DNA of 64,000 bases from Agromyces cerinus (GCF_016907835.1 NZ_JAFBCT010000001.1:3913731-3977730), one strand, 5' to 3'; shown: positions 16,613 to 25,491, counted from the first letter of the stretch. Notes: generated from the sequence alone by a model not told the origin. Program-made: numbers and translations.

Positions 16613-18189
16613 CGGATGCCTCCAGGGAAGACGGCGGTGACGTAAGCGCCGGCATCGAGCAGATCGGCCGCGGCACGTCCGGTGAGCTCGAAGAGGGGCC
16701 CGGCGAACACCGTGAGGCAGACCGTCAGCATGACGAGCGCGCTCGTCGCGACGACCATGAGCACCGGCGTGGTGCGGGTCGCGGTGACCGTGGCGCCCTC
16801 TGGGGCCTCGAGCACCGAGCCGAGCAGCACCGACTCGTAGCCCTCGAGCTCGCGCCGGCCGCGCCAGAACGCCATGTTCCAGAAGCGGGTGAGCGCGTAG
16901 AGCGTGATGAGCGAGGTGATGGCGCCGGCGGCGATCACGATCCAGACGAGCCAGGCGTTCGCGGGGTCGGCCGCGGCCTCCTCGCCGCCCGCGAGGAAGA
17001 GTCCGGTCTTGCCGAGGAAGCCCGAGAACGGCGGAATACCGCCGAGGTTCAGTGCGGGGATGAAGAACAGCACGCCGAGCAGCGGCGAGGCCTTCAGGAG
17101 TCCCGCGAGCCGGTTGATGGAGGTCGCACCGCCGAACCGTTCGATGAGACCGGTGGTGAGGAACAGCGTCGTCTGCACCGTGATGTGGTGCACGACGTAG
17201 TAGATCGTGGCCGTGTAGCCGAGCTGGGTGCCGAGCGCGATGCCGAAGATCATGTAGCCGATGTGGCTCACGAGCGTGAACGAGAGCAATCGCTTGATGT
17301 CGGCCTGGGTGAGCGCGCCGAGGATGCCGATGAGCATGGTGAGCCCGCCGATCACCATGAGCAGCACCGTGACGTCGCTCTCGGTGAAGATCACCGTCTC
17401 GGTGCGGATGATCGCGTAGACGCCGACCTTCGTGAGCAAGCCGGCGAACACCGCGGTGACCGGCGCAGGCGCCGTCGGATAGGAGTCGGGCAGCCAGAAC
17501 GACAGCGGGAAGACCGCCGCCTTGATGCCGAAGGCGATGAGCAGCAGCAGGTGCAGCATGAGCTGCACGTCGCCGGGCAGCTCGGCGAGGCGCACCGAGA
17601 GCTGTGCGATGTTGACGGTGCCGGTCGCCCCGTAGATGAGGGCGATGGCGCTCAGGAAGAAGAGCGACGAGACGAGGCTCACGATGATGTACGTGACGCC
17701 CGCGCGGATGCGCTCGCCCGTGCCGCCGAGCGTGAGCAGCACGTAGCTCGCCGACAGCAGGATCTCGAAGCCGACGTAGAGATTGAACAGGTCGCCCGCG
17801 ATGAACGCGTTGAAGACGCCCGCCGAGAGGATCAGGTACGAGGGGTGGAAGATCGACACCGGCGTCTCGCGATGCTGGTCGGCGATGCCCTGCCCGACGG
17901 AGTACACGAGCACGACGAGCAGCATGATCGCCGAGATGACGAGCATGATCGCCGAGAGGCGGTCGACGACGAGGGTGATGCCCCACGGGGCATCCCACCC
18001 GCCGACGTAGACGACGGCCGGGCCGTTCGCGTCGACCGAGACGAGCAGCACCGCGGCGATCACGGTGACCGCGGCGAGCACGCCGAGGCTCACGGCCATC
18101 TGGGCGCGGCGGTGGCGGCCGAGGATCAGCGCGGTGGCCGCCCCGAGCAGGGGCAGCAGCACGACGAGGGGCACGAGTACGGCGGTCAT
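16609..18189 (-). CDS. mrpD: Na+/H+ antiporter subunit MrpD (NuoM/N-like)
   Basis: A 526-residue proton-channel subunit with about 14 membrane helices, homologous to the antiporter-like subunits of complex I. The conserved charged residues of the half-channel helices are visible: LTKVGVYAIIRTE (Lys) and QADIKRLLSFTLVSHIGYM (Lys), with PAPVTAVFAGLLTK before them. FSGFLGKTGLF marks the later helix. The start overlaps the mrpC stop by 4 nt. Length and motif order are ordinary for the family. Confidence 0.96.
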   Translation of the reverse strand: MTAVLVPLVVLLPLLGAATALILGRHRRAQMAVSLGVLAAVTVIAAVLLVSVDANGPAVVYVGGWDAPWGITLVVDRLSAIMLVISAIMLLVVLVYSVGQGIADQHRETPVSIFHPSYLILSAGVFNAFIAGDLFNLYVGFEILLSASYVLLTLGGTGERIRAGVTYIIVSLVSSLFFLSAIALIYGATGTVNIAQLSVRLAELPGDVQLMLHLLLLIAFGIKAAVFPLSFWLPDSYPTAPAPVTAVFAGLLTKVGVYAIIRTETVIFTESDVTVLLMVIGGLTMLIGILGALTQADIKRLLSFTLVSHIGYMIFGIALGTQLGYTATIYYVVHHITVQTTLFLTTGLIERFGGATSINRLAGLLKASPLLGVLFFIPALNLGGIPPFSGFLGKTGLFLAGGEEAAADPANAWLVWIVIAAGAITSLITLYALTRFWNMAFWRGRRELEGYESVLLGSVLEAPEGATVTATRTTPVLMVVATSALVMLTVCLTVFAGPLFELTGRAAADLLDAGAYVTAVFPGGIR

Positions 18190-18704
18190 GGCTTGGCCTC
18201 CTCATCGTCTCGGTCGCGAGCGGATGCCTCGAGCTCGAGGGCGTCGTCGAGGTCTTCGTCGGGCTCCTCGTCACTCGCGTCGATGAGGTCTTGAATGGCC
18301 TGGTCGTCGGCCGCCGAGCTGCGGATGAGGTCGGCCGCCTCCTCGGCGTCTTCGGCGATGTCGGCCTCGTCGTCGACGAGGTCGCCCTTCGCACCGAGCT
18401 GCGCGAGCCACCACGAGCGGTAGATCAGGGCGAGCATGAACGCCGTGATGCCGAGGTTGATGACGATCGCCGTGAGCACGAAGGCCTGGGGGAGCGGGTC
18501 GGAGATGGTCTCGGGGTCGACGCCCTCGCCCAGGATCGGTGCGAGGCCCGGCGCCCCGCTCATGAGGTAGATCAGGATGTTGACGGCGTTGCCGACGAGC
18601 AGGAACCCGATGAGCACGCGGGTGAGGCTGCGCTCGAGCATGATCGAGACGCCCGCGCCGAAGAGCACTGCCATGAGCACCACGAGGGTCAGTGAGGCGG
18701 TCAT
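18186..18704 (-). CDS. mrpC: Na+/H+ antiporter subunit MrpC (NuoK-like) with long acidic tail
   Basis: The first 105 residues are a typical MrpC: three helices (about residues 5-22, 28-48 and 73-98) and the motif RSLTRVLIGFLLVGNAVNILIY. After residue about 105 comes a hydrophilic tail of about 65 residues very rich in Asp and Glu (VDDEADIAEDAEE, DEEPDEDLDDALELE). The tail probably faces the cytoplasm; its function is unknown. Such acidic extensions occur in some actinobacterial MrpC proteins. The start overlaps the mrpA stop by 4 nt. Confidence 0.94.
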   Translation of the reverse strand: MTASLTLVVLMAVLFGAGVSIMLERSLTRVLIGFLLVGNAVNILIYLMSGAPGLAPILGEGVDPETISDPLPQAFVLTAIVINLGITAFMLALIYRSWWLAQLGAKGDLVDDEADIAEDAEEAADLIRSSAADDQAIQDLIDASDEEPDEDLDDALELEASARDRDDEEAKP

Positions 18705-21700
18705 CGGCTTGCCCCTTCGCGGTTCGGCAGGCGGGCATCGCCGCTGTACTCGGCGCCGTCGGCGTGCTCGACGCCCTCACGGTGCTCGGCAGTACCCTCG
18801 CCGTCGCCCGTCGTGAAGTCGCCGTCGCCGTCGTCGGCCGTCTGCCGCTCCTCCTGGCGGTCGACCTCGCCGCCGAGGGAGCGCAGGATGTCGAGCACGA
18901 GGCCGACGACCACGAGGTAGACGCCGATGTCGAAGAGCGTCGAGGTGCCGATCGAGATCGTGCCGAGCAGCGGCACCTCGGTCTCGAACCACGCGGACTC
19001 GAAGACCGGGCCGCCGAAGAGCAGCGAACCGGCGGCGGTGCCCGCAGCGAGCAGCAGGCCGGTGCCGAGCAGGCGCCCCGCGTCGACCGGCGCGGCCTCG
19101 CCGAGTTCGTAGCGGCCGCCGGCGAGGTAACGCGCGACGAGGGCGAGGCCCGCGAGCAGGCCGCCGGCGAAGCCGCCGCCCGGGGCGTTGTGCCCGACGA
19201 AGAGGAGGAACACCGACACGATGATCGCGGGGTGGAAGAGCAGGCGCACGAGCACCTCGATGAGGATCGAGCGGTTGCGCGGCGAGATCGTGCGGCCCGC
19301 CAGGAGCCACGTCTGCCGGGTCTCGGCGGCCTCGCCCGCGGCATCCGTCTCGCCCTCGGTGTCGGCGAGACTCGTGCGGGGCGCGCGGATCGACCACGCG
19401 GGCTCGGGCACCGGCCGCAGCCGGTCGCGGCGGTTCACGAGCCCCTCGACATGGTCGAGACGAGGGGCGCCGCCCGTGCGGCCCGACACGAAGATGAGGC
19501 TCGCGACGCCGGTGGCGACCGCGACGAGCACCGAGATCTCGCCGAGGGTGTCCCACGCGCGGATGTCGACGAGCATGACGTTCACGATGTTCTTGCCGTG
19601 CGCCTCGAGCGCGAGGGCGGGCAGGCCCTCGGCGATCGTCGGTTCGATGCGGGCGCCGAGGGCGACGAGGCCGAGCACGCCCATGACGATGCCGGCGAGG
19701 GCGCCGATGATGCCGCGCGCGAGCTTGTGCACCGGCGGGTTGCGCTGGGCGATCTGCTTGGGCAGGCGCCGCAGCACGAGCACGAAGACGACGAGCACGA
19801 TGGTCTCGACGAGCGCCTGCGTGAGGGCGAGGTCGGGGGCGCCCGACATTCCGAAGAGCAGCACGAGCCCGTAGCCCGTGACGCTCACGAGCAGCACCGC
19901 CGTCATGCGCTGGCGCACCGTGGCCGCGGCGATCGCGGCGACCGCCATGACGAAGGCGAGGAACGGCTGCGCGGGGTAGTCCCAGAGCCGGATCTCGCTC
20001 GGCCACGAGGTGTTCAGGATCGACAGCGTGCCGAGGCCGCCGATGAAGACCGCGACGATGATCGCGAGGTAACCGGGCAGGCCCCGCGACTGGATGGTCG
20101 TCGTGACCGTCGCCGCGAGCCGGTCGACGACCGACACGATGCCGAGGTAGCCGCGGGCCGAGTCGAGCACCGGCGCCACGGCGGCCTGCAGGCGCGCGAC
20201 CCGCTGGCGGCCCCACACGAGCAGTGCACCGAGGGCGAAGACGACGGCCGAGATCGCGAGGGCGGGCTCGAGGCCGTGCCAGAGGGCCAGGTGGTAGTCG
20301 TGGCCGCCGGGCAGTTCGTCGGCGTAGGCCGCGAGCAGCGGCTCGATGAACGGGATCGCGAACGCCGCGACGACGCTGGCTGCGGCGAGGAGGCCGGGCG
20401 CCACCGCGATCGCGGGGCTCGGAGCGTGCAGCGGGCAGTCCGCGACATCCTTCTTGGAGTAGAAGGCGCCCCAGACGAAGCGCACCGAGTAGGCGACCGT
20501 CAGCACCGAGCCGGCGAAGGCCGCGATGAGGGAGATCCACGCCCACCCGTCGCCCGCGGCGACCGCCTCGAGGAAGGCGGAGAACACCGCCTCCTTCGCG
20601 ACGAAGCCGAGCAGCGGCGGCACGCCCGCCATCGATGCGGCGGCGACGATTCCGATCGTCGCGATCACGGGCATGCGCCGGCCGACGCCCGAGAGCTTGC
20701 GCCAGTCGCGAGTGCCCGCGGCGTGGTCGACGACGCCGACGACGAGGAAGAGCGTCGCCTTGAAGAGGGCGTGGGCGAGCAGCAGGGCGACGCCTGCGAG
20801 TGCTGCGTCGCGGGTGCCGAAGCCCGTGACCATGACGAGGAAGCCGAGCTGGCTCACGGTGCCGTAGGCGAGCAGGAGCTTCAGGTCGTACTGACGCAGC
20901 GCTCGCCAGCCGCCGACGAGCATCGTGAGCGCGCCGAGTCCGATGACGATCGGATGCCACACATCGAGGTCGGCGTAGCCGGGGGCGAGGCGGGCGACGA
21001 GGTAGACGCCCGCCTTCACCATCGCCGCGGCGTGCAGGTAGGCGCTCACCGGCGTGGGCGCGGCCATCGCCGCCGGCAGCCAGAAGTGGAACGGCACGAG
21101 GGCGCTCTTGGAGATCGCGCCGAGCAGCACGAGCGCGATCGCCCACTCGCCGGCCGTGCCGGTCACGGGGTGGGCGACGAGCTCGGAGAGCGAGGTGGTG
21201 CCGCCGTCGACGGCGAGGATGACGAGGCCGACGAGCATCGCGAGCCCGCCGAACGTCGTCACGGTCAGTGCCTGCAGCGCGGCACCGCGGCTCTCCTTCC
21301 GGCCCGTGTAGTGGCCGATCAGGAGGTACGAGAGCACGCTCGTCGCCTCCCAGAACGTGAACAGGATGAACACGTCGTCGGCCGTGACGAGGCCGAACAT
21401 GACGCCGGCGAAGGCGAGGAGCAACGCCGCGAACCGGCCGAGCGCGGGCTCGTCGTCGGCGAAGTAGTGCATGCAGTAGAGCAGCACGAGGGCGCCGACG
21501 CCCGTGACGATGAGGGCGAGGAGCAGCGCGAGGGCGTCGAGCCGGAAGCTCAGCGCGATGTCGAGGGTGGGGATCCACGGCACGATCTCGACGACGGGGG
21601 TGCCGGCGAGCACCCCGGGCAGCCAGGTGAGCAGCAGCACGAAGACGGCGGCCGGCAGCAACGCGATGACGGCGAACACCCGACGTCCGAGCCACTTCGT

Positions 21701-21754
21701 GAGGAGTGGCGTGACCAGGGCGAGCGCACCGAACAGGGCGAGGCTGAAGATCAT
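18701..21754 (-). CDS. mrpA: Na+/H+ antiporter subunit MrpA with fused MrpB domain
   Basis: First gene of the operon, 1017 residues. The N-terminal 620 residues form the NuoL-like antiporter core: LIGHYTGRKESRGAALQ, ISKSALVPFHFWLP with the channel Lys, and WRALRQYDLKLLLAYGTVSQLGF. The middle (about 640-790) holds the MbhD and MbhE-like helices (TGYGLVLLFGMSGAPDLALTQ). The C-terminal 170 residues contain an MrpB domain (GHNAPGGGFAGGLLAGLAL), which explains why no separate mrpB exists. The start is 8 nt after GGAGGG. No other ATG competes. The complex would confer alkali and sodium tolerance and pH homeostasis. Confidence 0.96.
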   Translation of the reverse strand: MIFSLALFGALALVTPLLTKWLGRRVFAVIALLPAAVFVLLLTWLPGVLAGTPVVEIVPWIPTLDIALSFRLDALALLLALIVTGVGALVLLYCMHYFADDEPALGRFAALLLAFAGVMFGLVTADDVFILFTFWEATSVLSYLLIGHYTGRKESRGAALQALTVTTFGGLAMLVGLVILAVDGGTTSLSELVAHPVTGTAGEWAIALVLLGAISKSALVPFHFWLPAAMAAPTPVSAYLHAAAMVKAGVYLVARLAPGYADLDVWHPIVIGLGALTMLVGGWRALRQYDLKLLLAYGTVSQLGFLVMVTGFGTRDAALAGVALLLAHALFKATLFLVVGVVDHAAGTRDWRKLSGVGRRMPVIATIGIVAAASMAGVPPLLGFVAKEAVFSAFLEAVAAGDGWAWISLIAAFAGSVLTVAYSVRFVWGAFYSKKDVADCPLHAPSPAIAVAPGLLAAASVVAAFAIPFIEPLLAAYADELPGGHDYHLALWHGLEPALAISAVVFALGALLVWGRQRVARLQAAVAPVLDSARGYLGIVSVVDRLAATVTTTIQSRGLPGYLAIIVAVFIGGLGTLSILNTSWPSEIRLWDYPAQPFLAFVMAVAAIAAATVRQRMTAVLLVSVTGYGLVLLFGMSGAPDLALTQALVETIVLVVFVLVLRRLPKQIAQRNPPVHKLARGIIGALAGIVMGVLGLVALGARIEPTIAEGLPALALEAHGKNIVNVMLVDIRAWDTLGEISVLVAVATGVASLIFVSGRTGGAPRLDHVEGLVNRRDRLRPVPEPAWSIRAPRTSLADTEGETDAAGEAAETRQTWLLAGRTISPRNRSILIEVLVRLLFHPAIIVSVFLLFVGHNAPGGGFAGGLLAGLALVARYLAGGRYELGEAAPVDAGRLLGTGLLLAAGTAAGSLLFGGPVFESAWFETEVPLLGTISIGTSTLFDIGVYLVVVGLVLDILRSLGGEVDRQEERQTADDGDGDFTTGDGEGTAEHREGVEHADGAEYSGDARLPNREGASR

Positions 21755-21817
21755 TCACCCTCCTCGCGCTCGCACCGTTCCGTCAGTCTATCTGCACGTC
21801 AACTGTCTTTAGTCGAT

Positions 21818-21846
21818 TTTACCGATCCTCGATAAAGCTTGGTAAA
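21818..21846. promoter_or_regulatory. TTTACC/GGTAAA inverted repeat in the promoter of the AAA ATPase gene
   Basis: TTTACC (21818-21823) and GGTAAA (21841-21846) are perfect inverted arms 17 nt apart, centred two helical turns apart, in an AT-rich patch. TAAGAT (21852-21857) follows and stands 7 nt before the ATG at 21865, as in leaderless promoters. The inverted repeat would straddle the -35 region, so a repressor or activator site is plausible. The binding protein is unknown. Confidence 0.5.
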
Positions 21847-21864
21847 GGCTCTAAGATCTCGTGC

Positions 21865-23076
21865 ATGGACAGCATCAGCAACCCCTACACGCCGAACGCC
21901 GGTGCTGCCCCCGAGATCGTCGTCGGCAGAGACGACCAACTCGATTCCTTCCGGGTGCTGCTGCGGCGGCTCGAACGCGGGCGCACGGAACAGTCCATGA
22001 TCATCACCGGACTCCGGGGCGTCGGCAAGACGGTGCTGCTCGGCCAATTCATGGACATCGCGAGCGCGGCGAAGTGGGAGGTCGTCGAGATCGAGGCGGC
22101 GAAGCACGACGACGCCCGGTTCCGGCAGTCGATGTTCTCGCAGTTGAAGGCCGCCCTCCTCCGGCTCTCTCCCCGAGCCCGATGGACCGAGCGAAGCCGG
22201 CGCGCCGCCGAAGTGCTGAGCGCGTTCGCGGTGTCCGTCGATCAGCAGGGCACGTTCAGCGTGTCCTGGGACGTTCCGCCTGCCGAGGGGCTCGGCGACC
22301 ACGGCGACCTGTCGATGGACCTGACCGACGTCTTCGTCGCACTCGGCGAAGCGGCCGCCGAGCAGGGGCGCGGCGTCGCGCTGCTCATCGACGAGGTGCA
22401 GTTCCTCGGGCGCTCGCAACTCGAAGCGCTGATCCAGGCGGTGCACAAGACGGTGCAGCGCAAGCTCCCGATCACGTTCGTCGGCGCGGGTCTGCCGCAG
22501 ATCGCCGAGCTCGCGGGCGACGCGAAGTCGTACGCCGAGCGCCTGTTCAAGTTTCCGCGGATCGGGTCGCTCTCGAGCGACGACGCTCGCAAGGCGCTCA
22601 TCGAGCCCGCGCTCGTCGAGGGAGTCGTCTACGACGAGGACGCCGTCGATCTCGCCGTCGAGATCACACAGGGATACCCCTACTTCATCCAGGAGCTCGG
22701 CTACCAGGTGTGGGGCGTGGCATCCGACGATCGTGTGCATCGCGACGACGTCGAGATCGCGAGAGACGCCTACGAGGCGAAGCTCGACGGCTCGTTCTTC
22801 AGGGTGCGGCTCGATCGCGCCACGCCGCTGCAGACGGCCTACATGCGGGCGATGGCGGAGCTGGGTTCGGCGCCGCAGAAGGCCTCCGACGTCGCGCGGG
22901 TCATGGGGCGCGAGTCGACCCAGGTGGGTCCGACCCGTGCAGAGCTCATCGACATGGGCCTGCTCTACACGCCCGAGCACGGCTACGCCGCCTTCACCGT
23001 GCCCGACTTCGACCGCTTCATGCTGCGCGCGGTGCCCGAGCTGACCGTGCCCGAGGTGCGCAAGCGCAAGGGCTGA
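21865..23076 (+). CDS. AAA+ ATPase with C-terminal winged-helix-like region
   Basis: A 403-residue ATP-binding protein of the AAA_16/Orc1-Cdc6-like class. Walker A is TGLRGVGKT (about residues 48-56), Walker B LLIDEVQF (about 173-180), and a sensor-1-like strand is TFVGAGLPQ. The last 100 residues (ASDVARVMGRESTQVGPTRAELIDMGLLY) resemble a winged helix, as in DNA-binding ATPases. Such proteins are widespread in actinobacteria without a settled function; some sit near DNA-processing or defence genes, but none is adjacent here. It stands alone between mrpA (divergent) and the sigma factor gene (convergent). The inferred promoter is leaderless. Confidence 0.85.
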   Translation: MDSISNPYTPNAGAAPEIVVGRDDQLDSFRVLLRRLERGRTEQSMIITGLRGVGKTVLLGQFMDIASAAKWEVVEIEAAKHDDARFRQSMFSQLKAALLRLSPRARWTERSRRAAEVLSAFAVSVDQQGTFSVSWDVPPAEGLGDHGDLSMDLTDVFVALGEAAAEQGRGVALLIDEVQFLGRSQLEALIQAVHKTVQRKLPITFVGAGLPQIAELAGDAKSYAERLFKFPRIGSLSSDDARKALIEPALVEGVVYDEDAVDLAVEITQGYPYFIQELGYQVWGVASDDRVHRDDVEIARDAYEAKLDGSFFRVRLDRATPLQTAYMRAMAELGSAPQKASDVARVMGRESTQVGPTRAELIDMGLLYTPEHGYAAFTVPDFDRFMLRAVPELTVPEVRKRKG

Positions 23077-23088
23077 CGATCGCACGGC

Positions 23089-23970
23089 TCATTCCGCGGG
23101 CGGCTCGATGGCCGCGGCGACGCCGAGCCGTTCCAGGCGGGCCGGATCGGCCAACACTCGGAGGCCGACGATCCGCTCACCGTGAAGATCGAACGCCATG
23201 ATCGACACGAGCCGTCCGTGCATGACGGCGGCGACCCCGGGCCGGCCGTCGATGAGAATCGGCGTCGAATGCGCGGCGAGTCGCCCCGACAGCATTGCCT
23301 GCTCGGCGATCGCCCGGGCACCCTCCACGACCTGGCTCGTCTCGCCGTAGTCCGCATGCAGTACTGCGCCGTCGTCGAGCAGCGAGAGCAGCGCAGTGAG
23401 GTCGCCGGACTCCGCCGCGGCCAGCCATGACTCGACGATCCGCCGGCCGCGGGCGCGGTCAGGCCGGTGCGGTTCCTCGGCGCCGCGCACCCGTCGTCGT
23501 GCGCGGGAGCCGAGCTGGCGGGCCGCCGCGGGCGTGCGGTCGAGCACGATCGCGATCTCCTCGAACGACTGCCCGAACACGTCGTGCAGCACGAGTGCGA
23601 TCCGCTCGGCTGGACTGAGTGTCTCGAGCACCACGAGGAGCGCGACGCTCACCCGCTCACCCTGCGCGGCGAATTCGGCGGGGTCGACGTCCACCGCGAC
23701 GGGTTCGTCACGCCACGGTTGGACCTGCCACGAGTGCTCACGGCTCCGTCGCGGCGCCTTCAGCATGTCGAGACTCACTCGGGAGACGACGGTGGTGAGC
23801 CATGCCGACAGATTCTCGATGCGGCCGACGTCGACGCCCTCGAGCCGAAGCCATGTCTCCTGCACCGCGTCGTCGGCGTCGGCGGTCGAGCCCAGCAGCC
23901 GCGTCGCGATGGCACGCAGGCGCGGGCGCTCGGTTTCGAACCGGCGGGCGAGCATTCGTCGATCCGTCAT
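23089..23970 (-). CDS. ECF41-type RNA polymerase sigma factor (SigJ-like) with SnoaL-like C-terminal domain
   Basis: A 293-residue extracytoplasmic-function sigma factor. Region 2 (about residues 8-75) shows TRLLGSTADADDAVQETWLRL. Region 4 (about 110-165) shows LSPAERIALVLHDVFGQSFEEIAIVLDRTPAAARQLGSRARRR. The extra C-terminal domain (about 175-290; SWLAAAESGDLTALLSLLDDGAVLHAD) has the SnoaL/NTF2-like fold that in the ECF41 group replaces a separate anti-sigma factor. No anti-sigma gene is adjacent, as expected. Its own promoter carries the ECF41 consensus, so it is probably autoregulated. GAGGAG lies 7 nt before the ATG, whose bases overlap the opposing promoter's -35. Confidence 0.92.
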   Translation of the reverse strand: MTDRRMLARRFETERPRLRAIATRLLGSTADADDAVQETWLRLEGVDVGRIENLSAWLTTVVSRVSLDMLKAPRRSREHSWQVQPWRDEPVAVDVDPAEFAAQGERVSVALLVVLETLSPAERIALVLHDVFGQSFEEIAIVLDRTPAAARQLGSRARRRVRGAEEPHRPDRARGRRIVESWLAAAESGDLTALLSLLDDGAVLHADYGETSQVVEGARAIAEQAMLSGRLAAHSTPILIDGRPGVAAVMHGRLVSIMAFDLHGERIVGLRVLADPARLERLGVAAAIEPPAE

Positions 23971-23996
23971 GTCACATCTCCTCGAGGTCGATCGTC
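23970..23996 (+). promoter_or_regulatory. ECF41-type promoter of the epimerase-like gene
   Basis: TGTCACA at 23970-23976 is followed after exactly 16 nt by CGTC at 23993-23996, matching the published ECF41 promoter motif (TGTCACA-N16-CGTC). Transcription should begin near 24003, about 45 nt before the ATG at 24048. The first base of the -35 is also the first base of the sigma gene's start codon on the other strand. Confidence 0.85.
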
Positions 23997-24004
23997 ATGG
24001 TTTC

Positions 24005-24031
24005 GACGAGGAGCTCTCCTCGAATGTGACA
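24005..24031 (-). promoter_or_regulatory. ECF41-type promoter of the sigma factor gene (autoregulation)
   Basis: On the minus strand TGTCACA (24031-24025) is followed after exactly 16 nt by CGTC (24008-24005). This is a second perfect match to the ECF41 motif, pointing at the sigma gene. Transcription should start near 23998, leaving a short leader with GAGGAG. Both promoters fit within 62 bp and overlap, so polymerase can occupy only one at a time. Confidence 0.85.
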
Positions 24032-24047
24032 CGAAGGGAACTTCACC

Positions 24048-24842
24048 ATGCATGCACCTCTGCTCGTGACCGGCGGCACCGGCAACATCGGGGGCCGCGT
24101 CGTGCCGCTGCTCCGCGACGCCGGTCGAGACGTGCGGATCCTGTCGAGGCATCCGCGCGACGATGCACCTGGACTTCAGTATGTCGAAGGCGACACCGTC
24201 AGCGGACGCGGACTCGACGCAGCCCTCGCCGGCGTCGACGTCGTGCTCCACCTGGCGGGCGGTGCCAAGGGCGACGACCTCGCCGCGGCGCAGCTGTCGC
24301 GGGCCGCACGCGACGCGGGTGTGCGTCATCTCGTGCTGATCTCAGTGGTCGGAGCTGACCGAATGCCCATCGGGTACTTCCGTGCGAAGGCCGAGGCAGA
24401 GGCCACGATCTCCGCCTCCGGCGTGCCGTGGACGATCCTGCGCGTCGCCCAGCTGCACGACTTCGTGCTTCCGGTGGTTCGTGGCATGGCGAAGCTGCCG
24501 TTCCTGCCGGTGCCGGGAGGGCTGCGTTTCGAGCCGGTGGATCGCGACGAGGTCGCCGCCCGCCTGGCCGAGCTCACGCTCGGCGATCCGGCGGGTCGGG
24601 TCGCGGATCTCGCCGGGCCCGAGGTGCTTGACGTCCCGGCGCTCGTGGCGGGCTACCGCGAAGTGCACGGCGCCGCACGCCGGGGCCGAGTGCCGATCCG
24701 GATGCCCGGTGCGGTCGGCCGAGCGTACCGCGCCGGCGACAATCTCGCCGCCGACGGGGCGCAACGCGGCGTGCGCAGTTGGCGCGAGTACCTCGCGGCG
24801 CTCGCCGCAGCGAACGACGGAGAGAAGGCCGGAGCGCGGTGA
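24048..24842 (+). CDS. NAD(P)-binding epimerase-like protein (atypical SDR/NmrA type), ECF41 target
   Basis: A 264-residue Rossmann protein. TGGTGNIGGRVVPLL at residues 7-21 is the nucleotide-binding glycine motif. There is no canonical YxxxK pair, and DVVLHLAGGAKGDD and VLISVVGADRMPIGYFRAK place it in the atypical SDR/NmrA group (COG0702-like). Such genes (epimerases, oxidoreductases, carboxymuconolactone decarboxylases) are the typical partners of ECF41 sigma factors. It has its own ECF41 promoter and GGGAA as ribosome site. The physiological substrate is unknown. Confidence 0.88.
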   Translation: MHAPLLVTGGTGNIGGRVVPLLRDAGRDVRILSRHPRDDAPGLQYVEGDTVSGRGLDAALAGVDVVLHLAGGAKGDDLAAAQLSRAARDAGVRHLVLISVVGADRMPIGYFRAKAEAEATISASGVPWTILRVAQLHDFVLPVVRGMAKLPFLPVPGGLRFEPVDRDEVAARLAELTLGDPAGRVADLAGPEVLDVPALVAGYREVHGAARRGRVPIRMPGAVGRAYRAGDNLAADGAQRGVRSWREYLAALAAANDGEKAGAR

Positions 24843-24864
24843 CCGATCGGAGCGCCGGTGCGGA

Positions 24865-25491
24865 TCAGCGGCGGATGATGCGCCGTTCCATCGCGGCGGC
24901 TACCGCGCCGGCCCGGGTGTCGACGCCGAGCTTCGTGTAGATGTGCGAGAGGTGCGACTTCACGGTCGCCTCCGAGACGAAGAGCTCCTTCGCCATCTCG
25001 CGATTGCCGAGGCCCTGTGCGAGCAGCTCGAGCACGGCGACCTCGCGTTCGGTGACGACGGGGCCGGGCGAGGCTGCGCGGCGCACGAGCGTGGCCGCGA
25101 CCGAGGACGCGAGCACCGTCTCGCCTCGAGCGGTCGCCCGGATCCCGGCGAACAGCTCGGGCGCAGGGGCATCCTTCAGCAGGTAACCGCTCGCCCCGGC
25201 ATCGAGTGCGCGCAGGATGTCGGCCTCGGTGGCGTACGTCGTGAGCACGAGCACGCGCGGCGGGTCGTCGAGCGCTCGCAGTTCGGAGGTGACGGCGGCG
25301 CCGCCGGGGCCCTCGCCGAGGTCGAGGTCCATCAGCACGACGTCGGGTCGCGTCGCCGCGACGACCGACCGCGCCGTCGCGAGGTCGCGCGCCTCGCCGA
25401 CGACCTCGAGGTCGTCGGTTCCCGAGATGAGCGCCGAGAGCCCGGCGCGAACGACGGGATGGTCGTCGACGAGCACGACGCGCACGTTCAT
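24865..25491 (-). CDS. LuxR-family (NarL-type) response regulator
   Basis: A 208-residue two-component regulator. The receiver domain (about residues 1-120) has the acidic pair DD at 9-10, the phospho-acceptor Asp in VVLMDLDLG (D55), and the conserved Lys in GYLLKDA. The C-terminal LuxR helix-turn-helix (about 145-200) reads TEREVAVLELLAQGLGNREMA and VKSHLSHIYTKLGV. Its ATG overlaps the stop of the histidine kinase gene by 4 nt, so the pair is co-translated. No target operon is obvious next to it; the secreted-protein genes at 26.9-28.6 kb lie beyond the divergent kinase promoter. Confidence 0.95.
   Translation of the reverse strand: MNVRVVLVDDHPVVRAGLSALISGTDDLEVVGEARDLATARSVVAATRPDVVLMDLDLGEGPGGAAVTSELRALDDPPRVLVLTTYATEADILRALDAGASGYLLKDAPAPELFAGIRATARGETVLASSVAATLVRRAASPGPVVTEREVAVLELLAQGLGNREMAKELFVSEATVKSHLSHIYTKLGVDTRAGAVAAAMERRIIRR

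Noticed and set aside
18692-21835. A 1047-codon open frame antisense to mrpA
   Set aside because: It is rich in Asp, Arg, His and Glu with no fold, and mirrors the GC-rich codon bias of mrpA. The mrpA frame has clear antiporter motifs.
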